Shown: piece by piece, positions 48,820-61,080 of the stretch
Position numbering within the stretch: the first letter of the stretch is position 1
Layout: every line of letters starts with the position of its first letter
Source of the DNA: Lonicera japonica
Taxonomy: Eukaryota; Streptophyta; Magnoliopsida; Dipsacales; Caprifoliaceae
Assembly (NCBI GenBank): GCA_021464415.1
Contig: CM038471.1
Span: forward strand, 30,973,234-31,037,233
DNA length: 64,000 nucleotides
Reading direction: 5' to 3'
Position numbers and translations under genes: made by a program
Notes under the pieces: model-generated
Database searches by the model: none
What the model saw: only the letters and a program-made list of their open reading frames with translations
What the model was told of the DNA's origin: nothing

Positions 48820-51604
48820 GCCTCGTCTTCCGCTCTTTATGATGTATTTTTGAGCTTTAGTAGTGACATCCATTGTACTTTTACTGATCACCTCTACGCC
48901 GCTTTAGACCGACAAGGATTTTCCGCTTTTAGAGATGAAGATGAGATTGAGAAGGGTGAAAATCTCAATTCGAAATTAGAAAAGGGCATTTGTCGGTCTA
49001 AGATTTCGGTAATTGTCATATCAAAGGACTACGCGTTTTCAAAATGGTGCCTTCATGAACTCGTGATGATCCTAGAACATAGGAGCCTGTCTTCTATTAT
49101 GTGGATCCATCCCAAGTTTGGAAGCAAACAGGGAGGATAGGAGAAGCATTTGATAGGTACAAAAAGCAAGTATAGTCAGAGATTGACATCAAAGAGAAAA
49201 GAAGATTAATGGAAAAGATAACAAAGTTGGAGATTAGCACTTAGAAGTTGCCAACTTGATTGGACTGGACTTGCCAAATCAAGCTGATAGGTAAATATTA
49301 AATAAGTCTTCATAATTGCAGCCTCTTACATATCCAATGCAAAGGAAACCTGCCCATTTATTATAGTTGTTGTTGTTGTTAATCATCACCACTAATTGTA
49401 TAACATTTTATATTTGTTTGTTTAATTATCGAGCTTTATTAACCAATCCCATCAATATCTGTAGGCTTGAAGCCAATTTTATACAAAAAATTATGAAAGT
49501 GATTTTGTATTATTATTGGTGTTGTTTTTACTTTTGTTATTATATTGTCAATTCTACAAAGATTTTTGTATTTTATTTTAAGTCTCAGTGTATCTATCAA
49601 AGTTGCAGGCACGAATCCAACTTCATTCAACAAATTGTACAAGAGATTAGAAATAAATTGAAATACACAACCTTGGATGTTGCTCCCTATAAAGTTAGAA
49701 TAGATTCTCGAGCCAAAGATATAAATATGTGGTTGCAACTTGCAAGACGGGTCAACTGATGTTGGGGTGTGTTTGATTGAGAATATTTTTCATGGAAAAT
49801 ACTCATTTTTCACTTGATTTGACAACTTAAGGTGTTTGATTGATTTTTTTTTTTAAGAAAAATATTTTCCCACTTTTGCTCACACACTTACATTTTTCTT
49901 GTAAACAATGAAAATATTTTCTTTGGGGAGGGGGGGAGGGGGGGCTAGTTTTTATTTTCCGGGCAATTGCACGCTTTTCGAGAAAATATTTTACCCATTT
50001 TCTACACTAAAAATGCTATAACTTAAACTACAAAATTCAAAATTTAATAAAAAAATTATATTTAAAATCTACTCATCAAGATCAATTAAACAAGATCCAT
50101 CATGACTATAAAATTATGTAAAAAAAAATACCCATAATTTTTTCTACATTAAAAATGCCACAATACAATCAATATTTTCCGGGTAGAAAATTTAGGCAAT
50201 CAAACACATTTAATTACATTTTCCATGCAACTCAATTCTAGGCAATTCAATTACCTGGAACTTATTTTCTTTCCATGTAAATTCCATGCTCGCAATAAAA
50301 CGCACCCTTAGTGTACGTGCTATTTGTGGGATGGGAGGTATCAGAAAGACAACCACCGTAAAATTTGTCAATAATCAAAACTTTAACGGTTTTGACAATA
50401 GTAGCTTACTTGCAAACATCAAGGAAGTATCAGAACAACCTAAAGGTATTCTTCTTTTGCAAAGACAACTTCTTTCAGATATTTCCAGAAGAAATCACAA
50501 AAAAAGATGCATTACGTTGATGAAGGACTTAGTAAGATTAAGAAACTTGTATGTTCTAAAAGGGTATTTCTCGTTCTTGATGGCGTGGAACAAGCAGACC
50601 AAATGTATGGCGCCATATTTGGAATGCAAGATTGGCTTTTTCCTAAAAGTAAAGTCATCATAACTACTATGTATGAAAGGTTGCTCAAGCCTCATAAGAT
50701 CTATAAGGTTGAGAAATTGAGACAATATGAATCTATCAAGCTCTTCAATTTCCATGCCTTTGGACGTACAAGATTTTCGATAGAACGTTACAGAAATCAC
50801 ATAGAACGGGTAATACAAATTTATGAAGGGCTTCCATTAGCTCTTGAAGTTATAGTTTATTCTTTGTCTGGGAAAAGTGAAGATGAATGGGTCAGTGAAT
50901 TAGTAAAATGGGAAGTAATATATACCTCATAGTCAAATCTTCAAGAAACTTAAAATTAGTTATGACTCTTTAGAAGATGAGTACGACAAAAGATTATTCC
51001 TTTTTATTGCTTCCCTCTTTGTTGAAACCAATAAATATTATGCAATCAAGATACTTGACAAATATGAGATTCACACAAAACGCAATTCAAAATTTGATTG
51101 ATCGTTGTCTCTTAACAATTGATGACGATAATGTGTTGGGAATGCATTGACAAATTCAAGACATGGGACGAAAAATTATTCAACAAGAATCACATGAGGC
51201 TGGAGAGAGCATAATAGACTATGGCATCATGGAGATACCTTTGGTATATTGAAAAATGAGATGGCGAGAAACATTTTGTTTGTATGTGTTTTTGAGCTTG
51301 CATATATTCTAATAACTGATTGTTTTTTTTCACGTATTTGTCCTTTACTAGGATACAAAAACAGTTGAACGCATTGCCCTTTACTTGAGTAAAAAGCGCC
51401 GCTACGAGGAATTTTGTTCTTTGAACCCACCACCAATGCTCTCAAATGAATATAATTGCTTTGAATGCCACCTCAAGGGTCATTGGGCTAAGGATTGTCC
51501 TTGGAAGAGAGCAAAATGTCCTAATGGCTGCGAAGGGGAAATGAAATTGTGGAAATCAATGAATCTGATTACCCCAATCCTTGCTCTTGGATATAATTGC
51601 TTCT
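48820..51604 (+). pseudogene. TIR-NBS-LRR resistance gene relic 1, split by a MITE
   Basis: Intracellular immune receptor family. TIR exon (to about 49290): YDVFLSFSSDIHCTFTDHLY, then SKWCLHEL, which keeps the catalytic-Glu position of TIR NADases. A frameshift follows near 49110 and there is no in-frame ATG. After an intron the NB-ARC exon begins (about 49609), is cut by a MITE at 49765-50307, and resumes with RAICGMGGIRKTTT; the P-loop GGIGKTT has Arg for Gly. A frameshift near 50500 leads to KRVFLVLDGVEQADQMYG (kinase-2), SKVIITT and EGLPLALEV. Stops break the ARC2 part (KISYDSLEDEYDK, IQDMGRKI). The last exon (from 51352) starts TKTVERIAL but changes into a zinc-knuckle sequence. No LRRs remain. 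Not functional as an NLR. Confidence 0.9.
49765..50307. mobile_element. PIF/Harbinger-like MITE inside the NB-ARC exon
   Basis: Ends GGGTGTGTTTGATTG and CAATAAAACGCACCC, flanked by TTG and TTA, close to the 3-bp TTA-type duplication. The NLR reading (DGSTDV before, VRAICGMGG after) joins across it. Confidence 0.85.
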
Positions 51605-51606
51605 AA
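51352..51606 (+). pseudogene. TNL exon piece joined to a CCHC zinc knuckle
   Basis: After the acceptor TTTACTAG the frame reads TKTVERIALYLSKKRRYEEF, matching TNL sequence (compare 54224 onward). It then continues as YNCFECHLKGHWAKDC, a perfect C-x2-C-x4-H-x4-C zinc knuckle, followed by a further Cys pair (CPNGC) and a stop at 51604-51606. Zinc knuckles bind single-stranded nucleic acid. This may be an integrated piece of another gene or chance recombination at the locus; the upstream NLR is broken, so a working fusion is unlikely. Confidence 0.7.
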
Positions 51607-51639
51607 CTTACTTGGGTGCTCCATCATTTCATTACCCAA

Positions 51640-51895
51640 AGCTCTTTTTCTCTAAATAATATGAAGGCCACCATAAAATTCCATGAAACTTCTTCTTCCA
51701 CTTGTTAGACTTGTTTTTGAGTTCAGAGGTGAAAATACCTAAAAACAAAAAAAAAATACCGATCGGTTCTACACAACTTTAGTCCGACAAGAATTTTGCA
51801 CCTTTATAGACTACAATGAGATCGAGAGGGCCAAATATCTCAAGTCATAATTAGAGAAAGCAATCAGCTAGTCAAAGACTTCGAGTAATTGAATA
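51640..51895 (+). pseudogene. TIR exon fragment (second relic)
   Basis: A degenerate TIR start: VFEFRGENT, then EFCTFIDYNEIERAKYLKS, then LEKAIS, with stops between. A leader like those of the other TNLs (GGTGCTCCATCATTTCATT) precedes it. Nothing of NB-ARC follows. Confidence 0.75.
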
Positions 51896-52265
51896 AATGT
51901 TCATATTACAATAAATCATCAGATGGATGATCTTTATTCCTAATCAATTGATAAAAAAAAAAAAACATATAGTACCATTTATAATTACTTTTTAACCAAA
52001 AGACTTAATAGAGTCGGATTTTGAGTAGGAAAAAATATTTCAAATCAAATACCAAATAGAGCATGAAAAAGTAAAGTATGAATTATAATTATTTCATAAC
52101 CAAAAGACCAAATATAGTAGTGTCTTGAGTAGATTACTAACCGAAAAGGTTAAATAGATTAAAATTTTAACAAAAAAGACCAAATAGAGTAGGATTTTAA
52201 CTATAAAAAACAAAAATTGTATACGATTTATAATTAATTTCTAAGAGAAAGACCAAATAGAGCCA
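51896..52265. other. AT-rich spacer with repeated short motifs
   Basis: AT-rich, with loosely repeated motifs such as AAAAGACCAAATAGAGT. No gene seen. Confidence 0.5.
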
Positions 52266-52531
52266 GAGTTTGACTTGTATTTAGGTGTTAGAAAACCTAA
52301 TATAAATAGAATACATGATTTGTATGTAGATGTTCCAGAAAAAACAAAATTCTCATATAAATTGAAGACTACGTTATTCCTATAAATCTATAATAGGAGT
52401 TTGACTTGTATTTAGGTGTTAGAAAACCTAATATAAATAGAATACATGATTTGTATGTAGATGTTCCAGAAAAAACAAAATTCTCATATAAATTGAAGAC
52501 TACGTACGTTATTCCTATAAATCTATAATAG
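52266..52531. repeat. 131-bp tandem duplication between TNL relics
   Basis: Units 52266-52396 and 52397-52531 are identical except for a 4-base TACG addition in the second. Non-coding; recent. Confidence 0.92.
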
Positions 52532-53303
52532 GTGTATTAAACAAATTGTAACTAAAACACTAGGGTTAGACTAAACGAGAGTATTTTTAATTTAATAATT
52601 AGTGTGTAATACATATTCTTAACTAATTGATAAAAGTGAAAAATATTTGTAGTGTAAATCAACTTGCCGCATTCACACTTTTATAATTAGTATGGTTTCT
52701 CTATTATTTGACCAAACTCTATTGGAATAAGCATTCCGCACCAACAAATATAGGGTGATACTATTGTCAAAGTAATTATGCTTATTGCGAGAGCAATGTA
52801 TAATTTTACAAATTTTACAAGCATACAATACAATTACTTCTCAAAACAATAATATACTTTAGCAAAGAGATAATTGCTTTTACTAATATGAACATATAAA
52901 ATAATACTAGCGACAGATATTTTATCTATAATATGTCTCTGCGATGATTAAGTGGTCACAATTATTTTGTTACATTCACAGTTAAAAGGGGGAAATTTAA
53001 ACAACCAGCCATTGTCCAAGAAAGTTCCCGGAAGCATGATTTGCAAGTCCAAGAAATTACCTGGAAGCATGAAGTGATCCCCTTTTCTTCTTCACGTATT
53101 GTCCATGTATTCAACTTTATCATTTCCTTTTTATACTTTATTCTTTTTTATGGAAGACTTCATTGATTCAATCAATTCTCCATCTTAACTATTCACAACC
53201 AAAATTTGAAATCCTCTCAGAAATAGACAATTGCTTCAAGTTAAGGTTTGGTGCTCCATCATTTCATTTCATTGCCAGAATCCATCTTTATACAGATAAT
53301 ATA
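52532..53303. other. Spacer and leader of TNL relic 2
   Basis: No gene. A leader like that of the other TNLs (GGTGCTCCATCATTTCATTT) occurs at about 53249-53270. Confidence 0.5.
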
Positions 53304-56219
53304 ATGGTCGGCATAAGATCCCAAAAAACCACTTTTTCAACTCCTTATGATGTATTTCTGAGCTTTAGAGGTGAAGACACTCGTTATACTTTTACTGATC
53401 ACCTTTATACAGCTCTAGTCCAACATGGATTCCGCACGTTTAGAGACGATGATGAGGTGCAGAAGGGCGATTCTCTAAAATCAGAATTAGAAAAAGCAAT
53501 CCCTCAGTCAAAGATGAATGGGTTGGCGAATTAATGAAACTTGAGGCAATACCTCACAGTCAAATCCTCAAGAAACTTAAAATCAGTTATGACTCTTTAC
53601 AAGATGATTATGACAAAAGATCACCTTATACAGCTCTAGTCCAACATGGATTCCGCACATTTAGAGATGATGATGAGGTGCAGAAGGGTGATTCTCTAAA
53701 GTCAGAATTAGAAAAAGCAATCCCTCAGTCAAAGATGAATGGGTTGGCGAATTAATGAAACTTAAGGCAATACCTCACAGTCAAATCCTCAAGAAACTTA
53801 AAATTAGTTATGACTCTTTACAAGATGATTATGACAAAGGATTATTCCTCAATGTTGCTTGCTTCTTCGTTGGAACCAATAAGGATTTTGCAATCAAAAT
53901 ACTAGAGAACTGTGACCTTCACGCAAAAGTTGGAATTCAAAATCTTATTGATCGTTGTCTCTTAGACAGGTACAATCATGAAATGTTGGGAATGCATAGA
54001 TTAATTCAAGACATGGGACGAGAAATTGTGCACCAAGAATCACAAGAGGTAGGACTGCGAAGTAGAATATGGCATCATGGGGACGCCTTTAGAGTACTGC
54101 AAAATGAAACGGTAAAAAAATCTCAAGTGTATGTGTTTTAGTTTTCAAGTATTCCAATAACTGATCCTCCCTTTCTTTTTTTTTCTTTTCTTTCCATATT
54201 TTTCATGTTGTTCTATGAATAGGGTACAAAAACAGTTGAAGGCCTTACCTTAGACATGCTTATGTTGAAAGAAGTTAGTAATAATGCAAAAAAGTGCCAC
54301 TATGAGGAATTTTGTGAGAAATCAATATTGTTGAAGCACGCCAGCTCACTAAAGCGACGTTGTTTAAGTCTCTTCTCTGGGAAATTAGTAAGCACAACTT
54401 TATGAAGTCCAAAGGATGTAGACTTGAGAACTGATACATTTCAAAATATGTCAAACCTAAGGCTACTCAAGCTTAATTATGTACATCTTACGGGAACTTA
54501 CAAGAATTTCCCTAAAAGTATAGTATGGTTGTCTTGGCATGGATTTCCCTTAAAATCTATTCCGGGTGAATTTCCATTGAAGAACTTGGTTGCTCTTGAC
54601 ATGCGTCATAGTAGATTAGAACAAGTTTAGAAGCAACCCCCGGTAATGATATTCATTCATTTATTTTTATTCTTTCCTCGGTTTTTGGTGATGACTTACG
54701 TTTGGAATTAATAGTTCTTTTTCATTCCCTACAGTTTCTTGGATCATTAAAGATTCTTGATTTGAGTTATTCTGTCTGGGTTGCAAGAACCCCCAACTTC
54801 CTAGGCCTCCCGAACCTTGAGAGATTGATCCTTAAAGGTTGTGTGAGTTTGGTTGAGATTTGTGAATCCATGGGAAATCTTGAGATGCTTGATTTACTTG
54901 ATTTACAAGATTGACGAACTCTAAGGAAGCTTCCAAGAAACATTGGCAAGCTAGGATCTCTGAAGACTCTAATAATCACAGGTTGCAATATCAGTGAATT
55001 GCCAAGTGAGATGAGAAATATGCAATCATTAGAAGTGCATAATGCTGAAAGGATTTTCATAAACCCGTTACGCACTAGCAGTGGGGAGGTCAAATGGTGG
55101 GAACGGATTGTTTGGCCAATGGTGGCAACACCAAGGAAAGGTCCAGAGACTATATGGGCTTCTTTACCATGCTCTTTAAGAAAATTAAGTATGTTAGGGT
55201 GCAATCTATTTGATGATTCATTCCCCAAAAATTTCGATAATCTATCATCATTATTTGACTTGGACTTGAGCGGTTTCATAGACTACCGAATTGCATCAGA
55301 AACCTTAGTGGGCTAGGCTCCCTCCATATACGTGAATGTCCTAGGCTCCAATCATTTGAGCTTAATGGTTTACATAAGAAATCAGTTTTGATAGAAACAA
55401 TAAGTTGCAGATCAATGCAAATCATAATGTCTCTAAATAGGAGGGTTAACTTCTAGTCACGTGATTGCTATAAACTGCTAGAACTACAAGACTGTTTCGA
55501 GAAAGAAGACATAACAAAATTTGACCATAGAGTTGCAAGAATAACCAACATGACTCACGCAATGAGAGAGAATATGCAGGTGCCCCCTCCGCTCTTTATC
55601 TCTCTCTTTATATATGTATATATAACGTATATAAATAATACCATACCTTCAGATATACGGTCAATAATTAACATTATGATTCATGTGGTACAAGGAACGT
55701 TTCAGTATCGTGTATTTAACATATATCTCGAGGGCATGGAAATTCCAACATTTTCAGGTGAAAAGTGAGGGTTCATCAATATGTTTTACTATGCCTTCTT
55801 CTTCACTTCCTACTCGTAAAAGAAGAATCAAATGGTTGAATGCTTGGTGTAAGTTTGAGATAACATATTTCAATTTACCCGAAACAATACGGACATCAGT
55901 TAAAATCGAGAATAATACAAAGGATCTAACCTAGATACACCACTCCAACTATGTTCCATTTCATATATATGTGGGATGGTTGAGCCAATGGAGGAGGCTT
56001 GGGAATGAATTGGAGGCTGGAGATGAAATTATTATTACATTTGATTGTAATAATCAATGTGAGGTTAAGGAGTGCGGCCTCAAAATTAAGTACTGTGACC
56101 CTGAAGAAGAAGAGAATGGGAGTACCTCAACCATTGAGGAGTCACATCATCATTTTCCAGCATTTCAGTTGAGCAGAGGAACACTCTTCCGCTACCAAAT
56201 GTTTGAGGATGATTCTTGA
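53304..56219 (+). pseudogene. TIR-NBS-LRR relic 2: TIR joined to ARC2, with LRRs and C-terminal domain
   Basis: ATG at 53304 begins MVGIRSQKTT; the TIR has YDVFLSFRGEDTRYTFTDHL. It stops after LEKAIPQSK and runs, out of frame, into NB-ARC sequence just before ILKKLKISYDSLQDDYDK. The TIR catalytic-Glu region, P-loop, kinase-2 and GLPLAL are all deleted. A 221-bp unit is repeated (53403-53845), giving a second partial TIR and ARC2 start. From 53755 ARC2 is open (FLNVACFFVGT, LIQDMGREIV). Later exons: 54222-54640 (TKTVEGLTLDM, TFQNMSNLRLLKLNY), 54733-55315 (LRRs such as LKILDLSYS, LERLILKGC) and a C-terminal post-LRR part to 56219 (ITFDCNNQCEVKECGLKIKY). Several stops and frameshifts occur. Related to relic 1. 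Confidence 0.9.
53403..53845 (+). repeat. 221-bp tandem duplication in TNL relic 2
   Basis: CAGCTCTAGTCCAACATGG and the following sequence occur twice, 221 bases apart, and the ORF starts at 53534 and 53755 show the same period. The unit contains the TIR/ARC2 junction, so the deletion came first. In each unit the stop and next start overlap as TAATG. Confidence 0.92.
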
Positions 56220-57590
56220 GAAGTTTACAGTAAACATCGTTGATTTAAGGGTTCTAAGGGATTGATTAAGTAAAGAAATCAATTGAGAGAAGAGATTGAA
56301 GATGATCATATATGCCTGTAAGAGTGAGAGTGATGCGACATTTGAGGGCGAGTATGGAAGTTTCGATTTCCTAAATTCCAGTTAGGGCGCTGAGACAGTG
56401 GCGATTTGTACTCACATTTAGTTTTATAGTCGCTCGCTTTTGTACTCGCAAGTTCACTAATAATGGGCTACTTTTTCTTGTTCTTGCCCACTAAGACTCT
56501 TCACCTAACTAGCTTACATGGTTCAAACCTTTTTCTTTTTCTTCTTAGCTGGAAGCGTAAACGCTTGAGCGCGCAAATTTAAACATAAAAATGTTATTGA
56601 TTCAATGGTTAAAATTATTTTTAATAAGTTTTAAGTTATCAATTTGAATCATTCAATTGTTTTTTCTTTTAAAATTTATAAATGATAAAAGCAAAACAGG
56701 AACACTACATTTTTTTTTGTTATAACTGTTAAGAACTGCTTGGATTTTACATGTAGATTAAATTTTATTTTTTTAATACATTTGTGGATTTTATATGTAA
56801 AAATTAATAAATCAAAAGTAGATTTAATTATTCCCTCAAGATTATAGGACCAGCTGATATAAAAAGTGTAGGTAATCACATTTCTTTGATTCTTTTATAT
56901 AGAGACTACAGTCACATCACACTTGTATTTCATTTTTTTAGGCTTCGTTTAATAGTAACATGAAAAAGGGTAAGGAAAACAATTGATTTACATGAGAAGT
57001 TGAAAAATAAGTTGAGAATGTGGTGAAATTAACTATTATTTTTTTACTTTTTTTTTAGAAAATTTTTCTTTAGGGGGTGAGAAACAAAGATTTTCCAAAA
57101 AAATAATAAAGAATTGAGGACATGTGTACTCGTAAAAATAAGCGTGCGATGGAGAACATCTCACCCCATTCCTCAACTTATTTTCCAAACTTCTTACACA
57201 TTATTTTAGTTATTTTCAATGTTGTTATCAAACGGAACCTGAGGATCCATTTGATAACAACATGGAAAATGATAAGAAAAACACATTATTTTAGTTATTT
57301 TCAATGTTGTTATCAAACGGAACCTTAGGATCCATTTGATAACAACATGAAAAATGATAGAAAATAAGTTGAGGCATGTGTTCCATCCTTCATTATTTTT
57401 TTGTGAAAAAATTTTCTTCCTCAACCAGCAAAGAAAAAATTTCCTTTGAAAAAGTTACAAAGTAAGAAGATATCTCACCACAAGTCTCAAACTTATTTTC
57501 CAACTTTTGACAAAAATCAACTATTTTTTTTCCTTTTCCATGTTATTAGACATACACATTCTCTTTCATATTTTCTTATATTAATAGGAG
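56220..57590. other. Intergenic DNA with MITE-like palindromes
   Basis: No gene. 57196-57362 is a tandem pair (period 85), each unit holding the inverted repeat GTTGTTATCAAACGGA / TCCATTTGATAACAAC. The ends resemble MITEs with GTTTGATAAC termini joined back to back. Confidence 0.6.
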
Positions 57591-59030
57591 GAAGGAATGG
57601 GAGACACAAGGGCGGATTTAGAGGGGTGTGGGGGGGGTGGGAACGAGGTGGATTGTAGCCCATCCCATGTTTTATTTTTTATTTATTTATAATATTGATA
57701 TAGGTTTAGCCCGTCCCTTGTACAAAATAGCAGTTCATTACTCATGAAAAAGGCCAAGCATATATGAGTGTGTGTGTGTGTGTGTATATATATATGATTG
57801 TACTCTAAATGGTAAATAATTTTTATATTAAAAGAAAGATCTTATGTTCGAATCCCCATCTAACCCTTTCTCATGCCTTTTCCTAATATTTATTTCTAAC
57901 CATCTGTCTCTTTCTCTTTTAGGTATTTATGATTAGTTTTAAATACCAACTAAAGTTAAATTTGTGACAAACTTTAAATGTTGAATTTGCGATCTTTAAT
58001 TCTCAAATAGCAAAACACAAGTTAGAAATTGATTATACTTGTGTCTAACCTTTATTCTAGTGTAGGTGTGTCACTCTTTGTCATTATATGAGCTTAATTT
58101 GTTGTGCATACAACATATTAGTAGTGCCTACAATATGATTTGAATAAAACTATTTAAAGTAGGCAAACACTCTTTTAAGTACATAAAATAAACTTCACGA
58201 GAATAATATTTTCATGAATTTTTTAAGATCTGAAACTGAATGAATATCAGTTCATAGAACACTTCTAGACCCTATAACTACCCATAACACACCACTGACT
58301 TATTTCATATTAACGACTACTCCACTAATTATAGAAGTTAACTAACCACGACACCCTTACTGCTCTTTTTGTGGTCTAACATTAGTTCTTAAGGAATTTG
58401 ACATTTCCCACTCACAATCTCAAGAAGACCAGATGTTATTTAAAGTGGGGTTACGTCAAGGTATATCTTGATTTCAGATACTTTTAGACATATATAGCAA
58501 TTGCATTAACAGATAAAATTTCTCAAAAAAAATAAATGTAACTTATAAAAATTAAAATATAATATAATAATTATAAAAAAATGGAACACTGGTTCTCACC
58601 TTGCATACATATTTATAGCCTGCTAGCTCATAGAATAAGATTTGTGGATCCAAATACACTCCATGACTAGAAATTACCAAAATGGGGTAAATGCAACCGA
58701 CATGTACCTTAGTAAGACAAAATTAAATCCAATCCAATCCAATCGCAGCATAATAAAAGTAAAATACCTTAAATAAGATACAATAACTTAAACATGATTG
58801 GCGGTTACATGAGGTCTAAAGCGTACCCCATGACAGATTCCAGATCATCAGCTGCCATGAAAATTGATTCATCAAGAATATCAAAAATGGCAGGAAAGGA
58901 TTTAAAAGAGGAAACTAATTTTAGTCACTAGCATCTTAAGTCTTAACACAAATTCATAGATACCTATAATAATTTCATTGCATATTCATGCTAGCACAAA
59001 AGTCCAAAAGGACTACGAGGGTGTGCACAC
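57591..59030. other. Intergenic DNA
   Basis: No gene recognised. AAGGGCGGATTTAGAGGGG at 57609 resembles a hAT terminus; no partner end was identified. (GT)n/(TA)n near 57768-57796. Confidence 0.4.
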
Positions 59031-59039
59031 TAGGAAAAT

Positions 59040-59240
59040 AATAATCACTATGTCCCTAAATTAAGAGTCCGCTTTTAATTATGCGATGAACTTCATTTCC
59101 CCAACTCCAATACCAAGAAATCATCGAATTCTAATAGCAACGGTCCTCTCAAACTTTTCATCGAACACCTCACATGCATCCCCAACCCAACCATATTCTG
59201 CATTGCCATCCCTTTCAATGTTACGGTGCTCAATGGTGAC
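59040..59240 (-). pseudogene. PPR gene relic
   Basis: Minus strand reads ERDGNAEYGWVGDACEVFDE and FERTVAI, matching the pentatricopeptide pattern DGYAKYGLVQDARQLFDEM found at 61222-61536. Stops and frame slips. PPR proteins bind organellar RNA; this is only a remnant. Confidence 0.7.
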
Positions 59241-59369
59241 ATGACAAGTGTCTATCTATGGGGGTAAGGGCATTTAGCATTTGTAGAGTAACTAAAAAAA
59301 CTGTCAATATAGTGAAAAATAAAATACTCAACATAAAAGCCAAATCTGCACTTTTGGCATTGCCGGTGC

Positions 59370-59600
59370 AGATGGAGGTTTGGGAATCAATTGGAAGCTG
59401 TAGATGAAAATACTCTTACGTTTGATGGTGATGAATATGAAGCACGAGTGCCGTTTCAAATTGGTACCACTGTGACCAACAAGAGGAAGAGAATAGAATT
59501 TTAGTAGTAACTCAAGCTCAACTACGGAGGAGTACTCACATCATGATTTTCCTGTGCACTCCTGTTGAGCACATGAGAGTACTTCCTCAACAGCCTGTTT
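59370..59600 (+). pseudogene. TNL 3' end relic (third copy)
   Basis: Reads GNQLEAVDENTLTFDGDEYE, then broken text with QEEEN, parallel to the last exon of relic 2 (GNELEAGDEIIITFDCNN, DPEEEEN). Nothing of the rest of the gene is nearby. Confidence 0.75.
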
Positions 59601-59639
59601 AGGAAGTAATAGTAACTCAAGCTCAATGAAGATTACTGG

Positions 59640-61080
59640 TTAACGAAAGATTGCAGCCAACTTAAATGGTTCATTCAAAGGTTTGCGCATTTTATTATCC
59701 ACCCATAATTAAACCATTGGACATTTTTTTTCGTTTCCTTATTAAACTTTTCTTTCTAAAATTGTGTAAATTTGAATAGTACAAGCATTACTTGTGTACT
59801 TCCCCAAAATGACTATCTCAACTTGTAATTTGGGTTCTAATGTTCTATCACTTCTATAAGCCAAGGATCTCCTTGGCCATTAACCACCGATGTGGGTTGT
59901 TACAGACTCGGGCCTGGGTATGTAACTACTAGGATCTTTCTGCAAAGTGACAAGCCCAAGTTGTAATTTTAGTTCTTTAAACCCGCCAAAGATCTCCTCA
60001 TTACATTACCCATTTACCCGTGCGGAATGTAGGTCGTTACATATATACATATATATATGCTAGCATCCAATTCATGATCAATCATAATTAGGCCCAAATA
60101 TTGTGAAGAAGTCTCAAGATTGCATCTTGTTTGTGTATGTGTGTTTTCTTTTTATTGTTCATTACATTGACTCTGTCACCTACGAATATTGCTCATCTAT
60201 ACTGATGCTTTTGTTCTGTTGCAGACCTGCTAAAACCCCTCATCACTGCTCCACACTTTATCAATAACTTCTGCGCATTCTTACATTTTGAACCACATTT
60301 CTTCAAACCATATTTTTTTAAGTACGCCTCCAATTTACATTAATAACGCTTGACCCTTTCTAAATGCGAGCTAGCATTTACCACTCTTCGTGAATAAATT
60401 AGGCTTTGTGATATTTCCTTCAATGAAGGACAAGCAACACACTTTGTTTGATGTCCAAATTTAGAAAGATTGCCATGCTTACTTTTCGAGAATGACAATT
60501 CAGCAACGGAAAAACATAGCTACTGTTGTACAAATCAAAAATCAATTGATTTCTAAAGGTTGAAGAACAATTACAGTGGGGAATTATGTGAATGAGAAAT
60601 GAAAAAAAAAGAAGCTCTACTCATTACAGTGAAGAATCATTTACCTATATATATATACATGTACGCATGCGTATGTTTGTATATATAATACAATGAGAAT
60701 ATTACGGTTTTGATTCAACAAAGAAGAGGGTATATTAGGGGGTTTAAATTATTTAAAAAATTATTAGTAATAATTTTTAATTAGATAAACTTGCAAGTTT
60801 ATTTTTGGTATAAACAAATAAACTATGGTCAACGGTCCTAAATCGTAGGGTGGATAAACTGATAAATTAGGTGGATAGAAATAAAATTACCATTTCAAGG
60901 CTCCCATACTTTGCATACTCGTCAAGAAGTGCCACCTTCAAAAAACAATCGTCGATATGCCCTTATTATCAAGCCTTTTCACAAGTGATTCTGCAAGGCA
61001 AAGATCACCATGAGTCGAACAAGACGATATGGCAGCAACTCAAGAAGTATCATCAGGTTGAATCGAAGCATTCATCATGT
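59640..61080. other. Intergenic DNA
   Basis: No gene. About 59810-59905 and 59948-60040 are imperfect copies of one another (AAGTTGTAATTTTAG, AAGATCTCCT, GGTCGTTACA). Microsatellites near 60040 and 60645. Confidence 0.5.
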
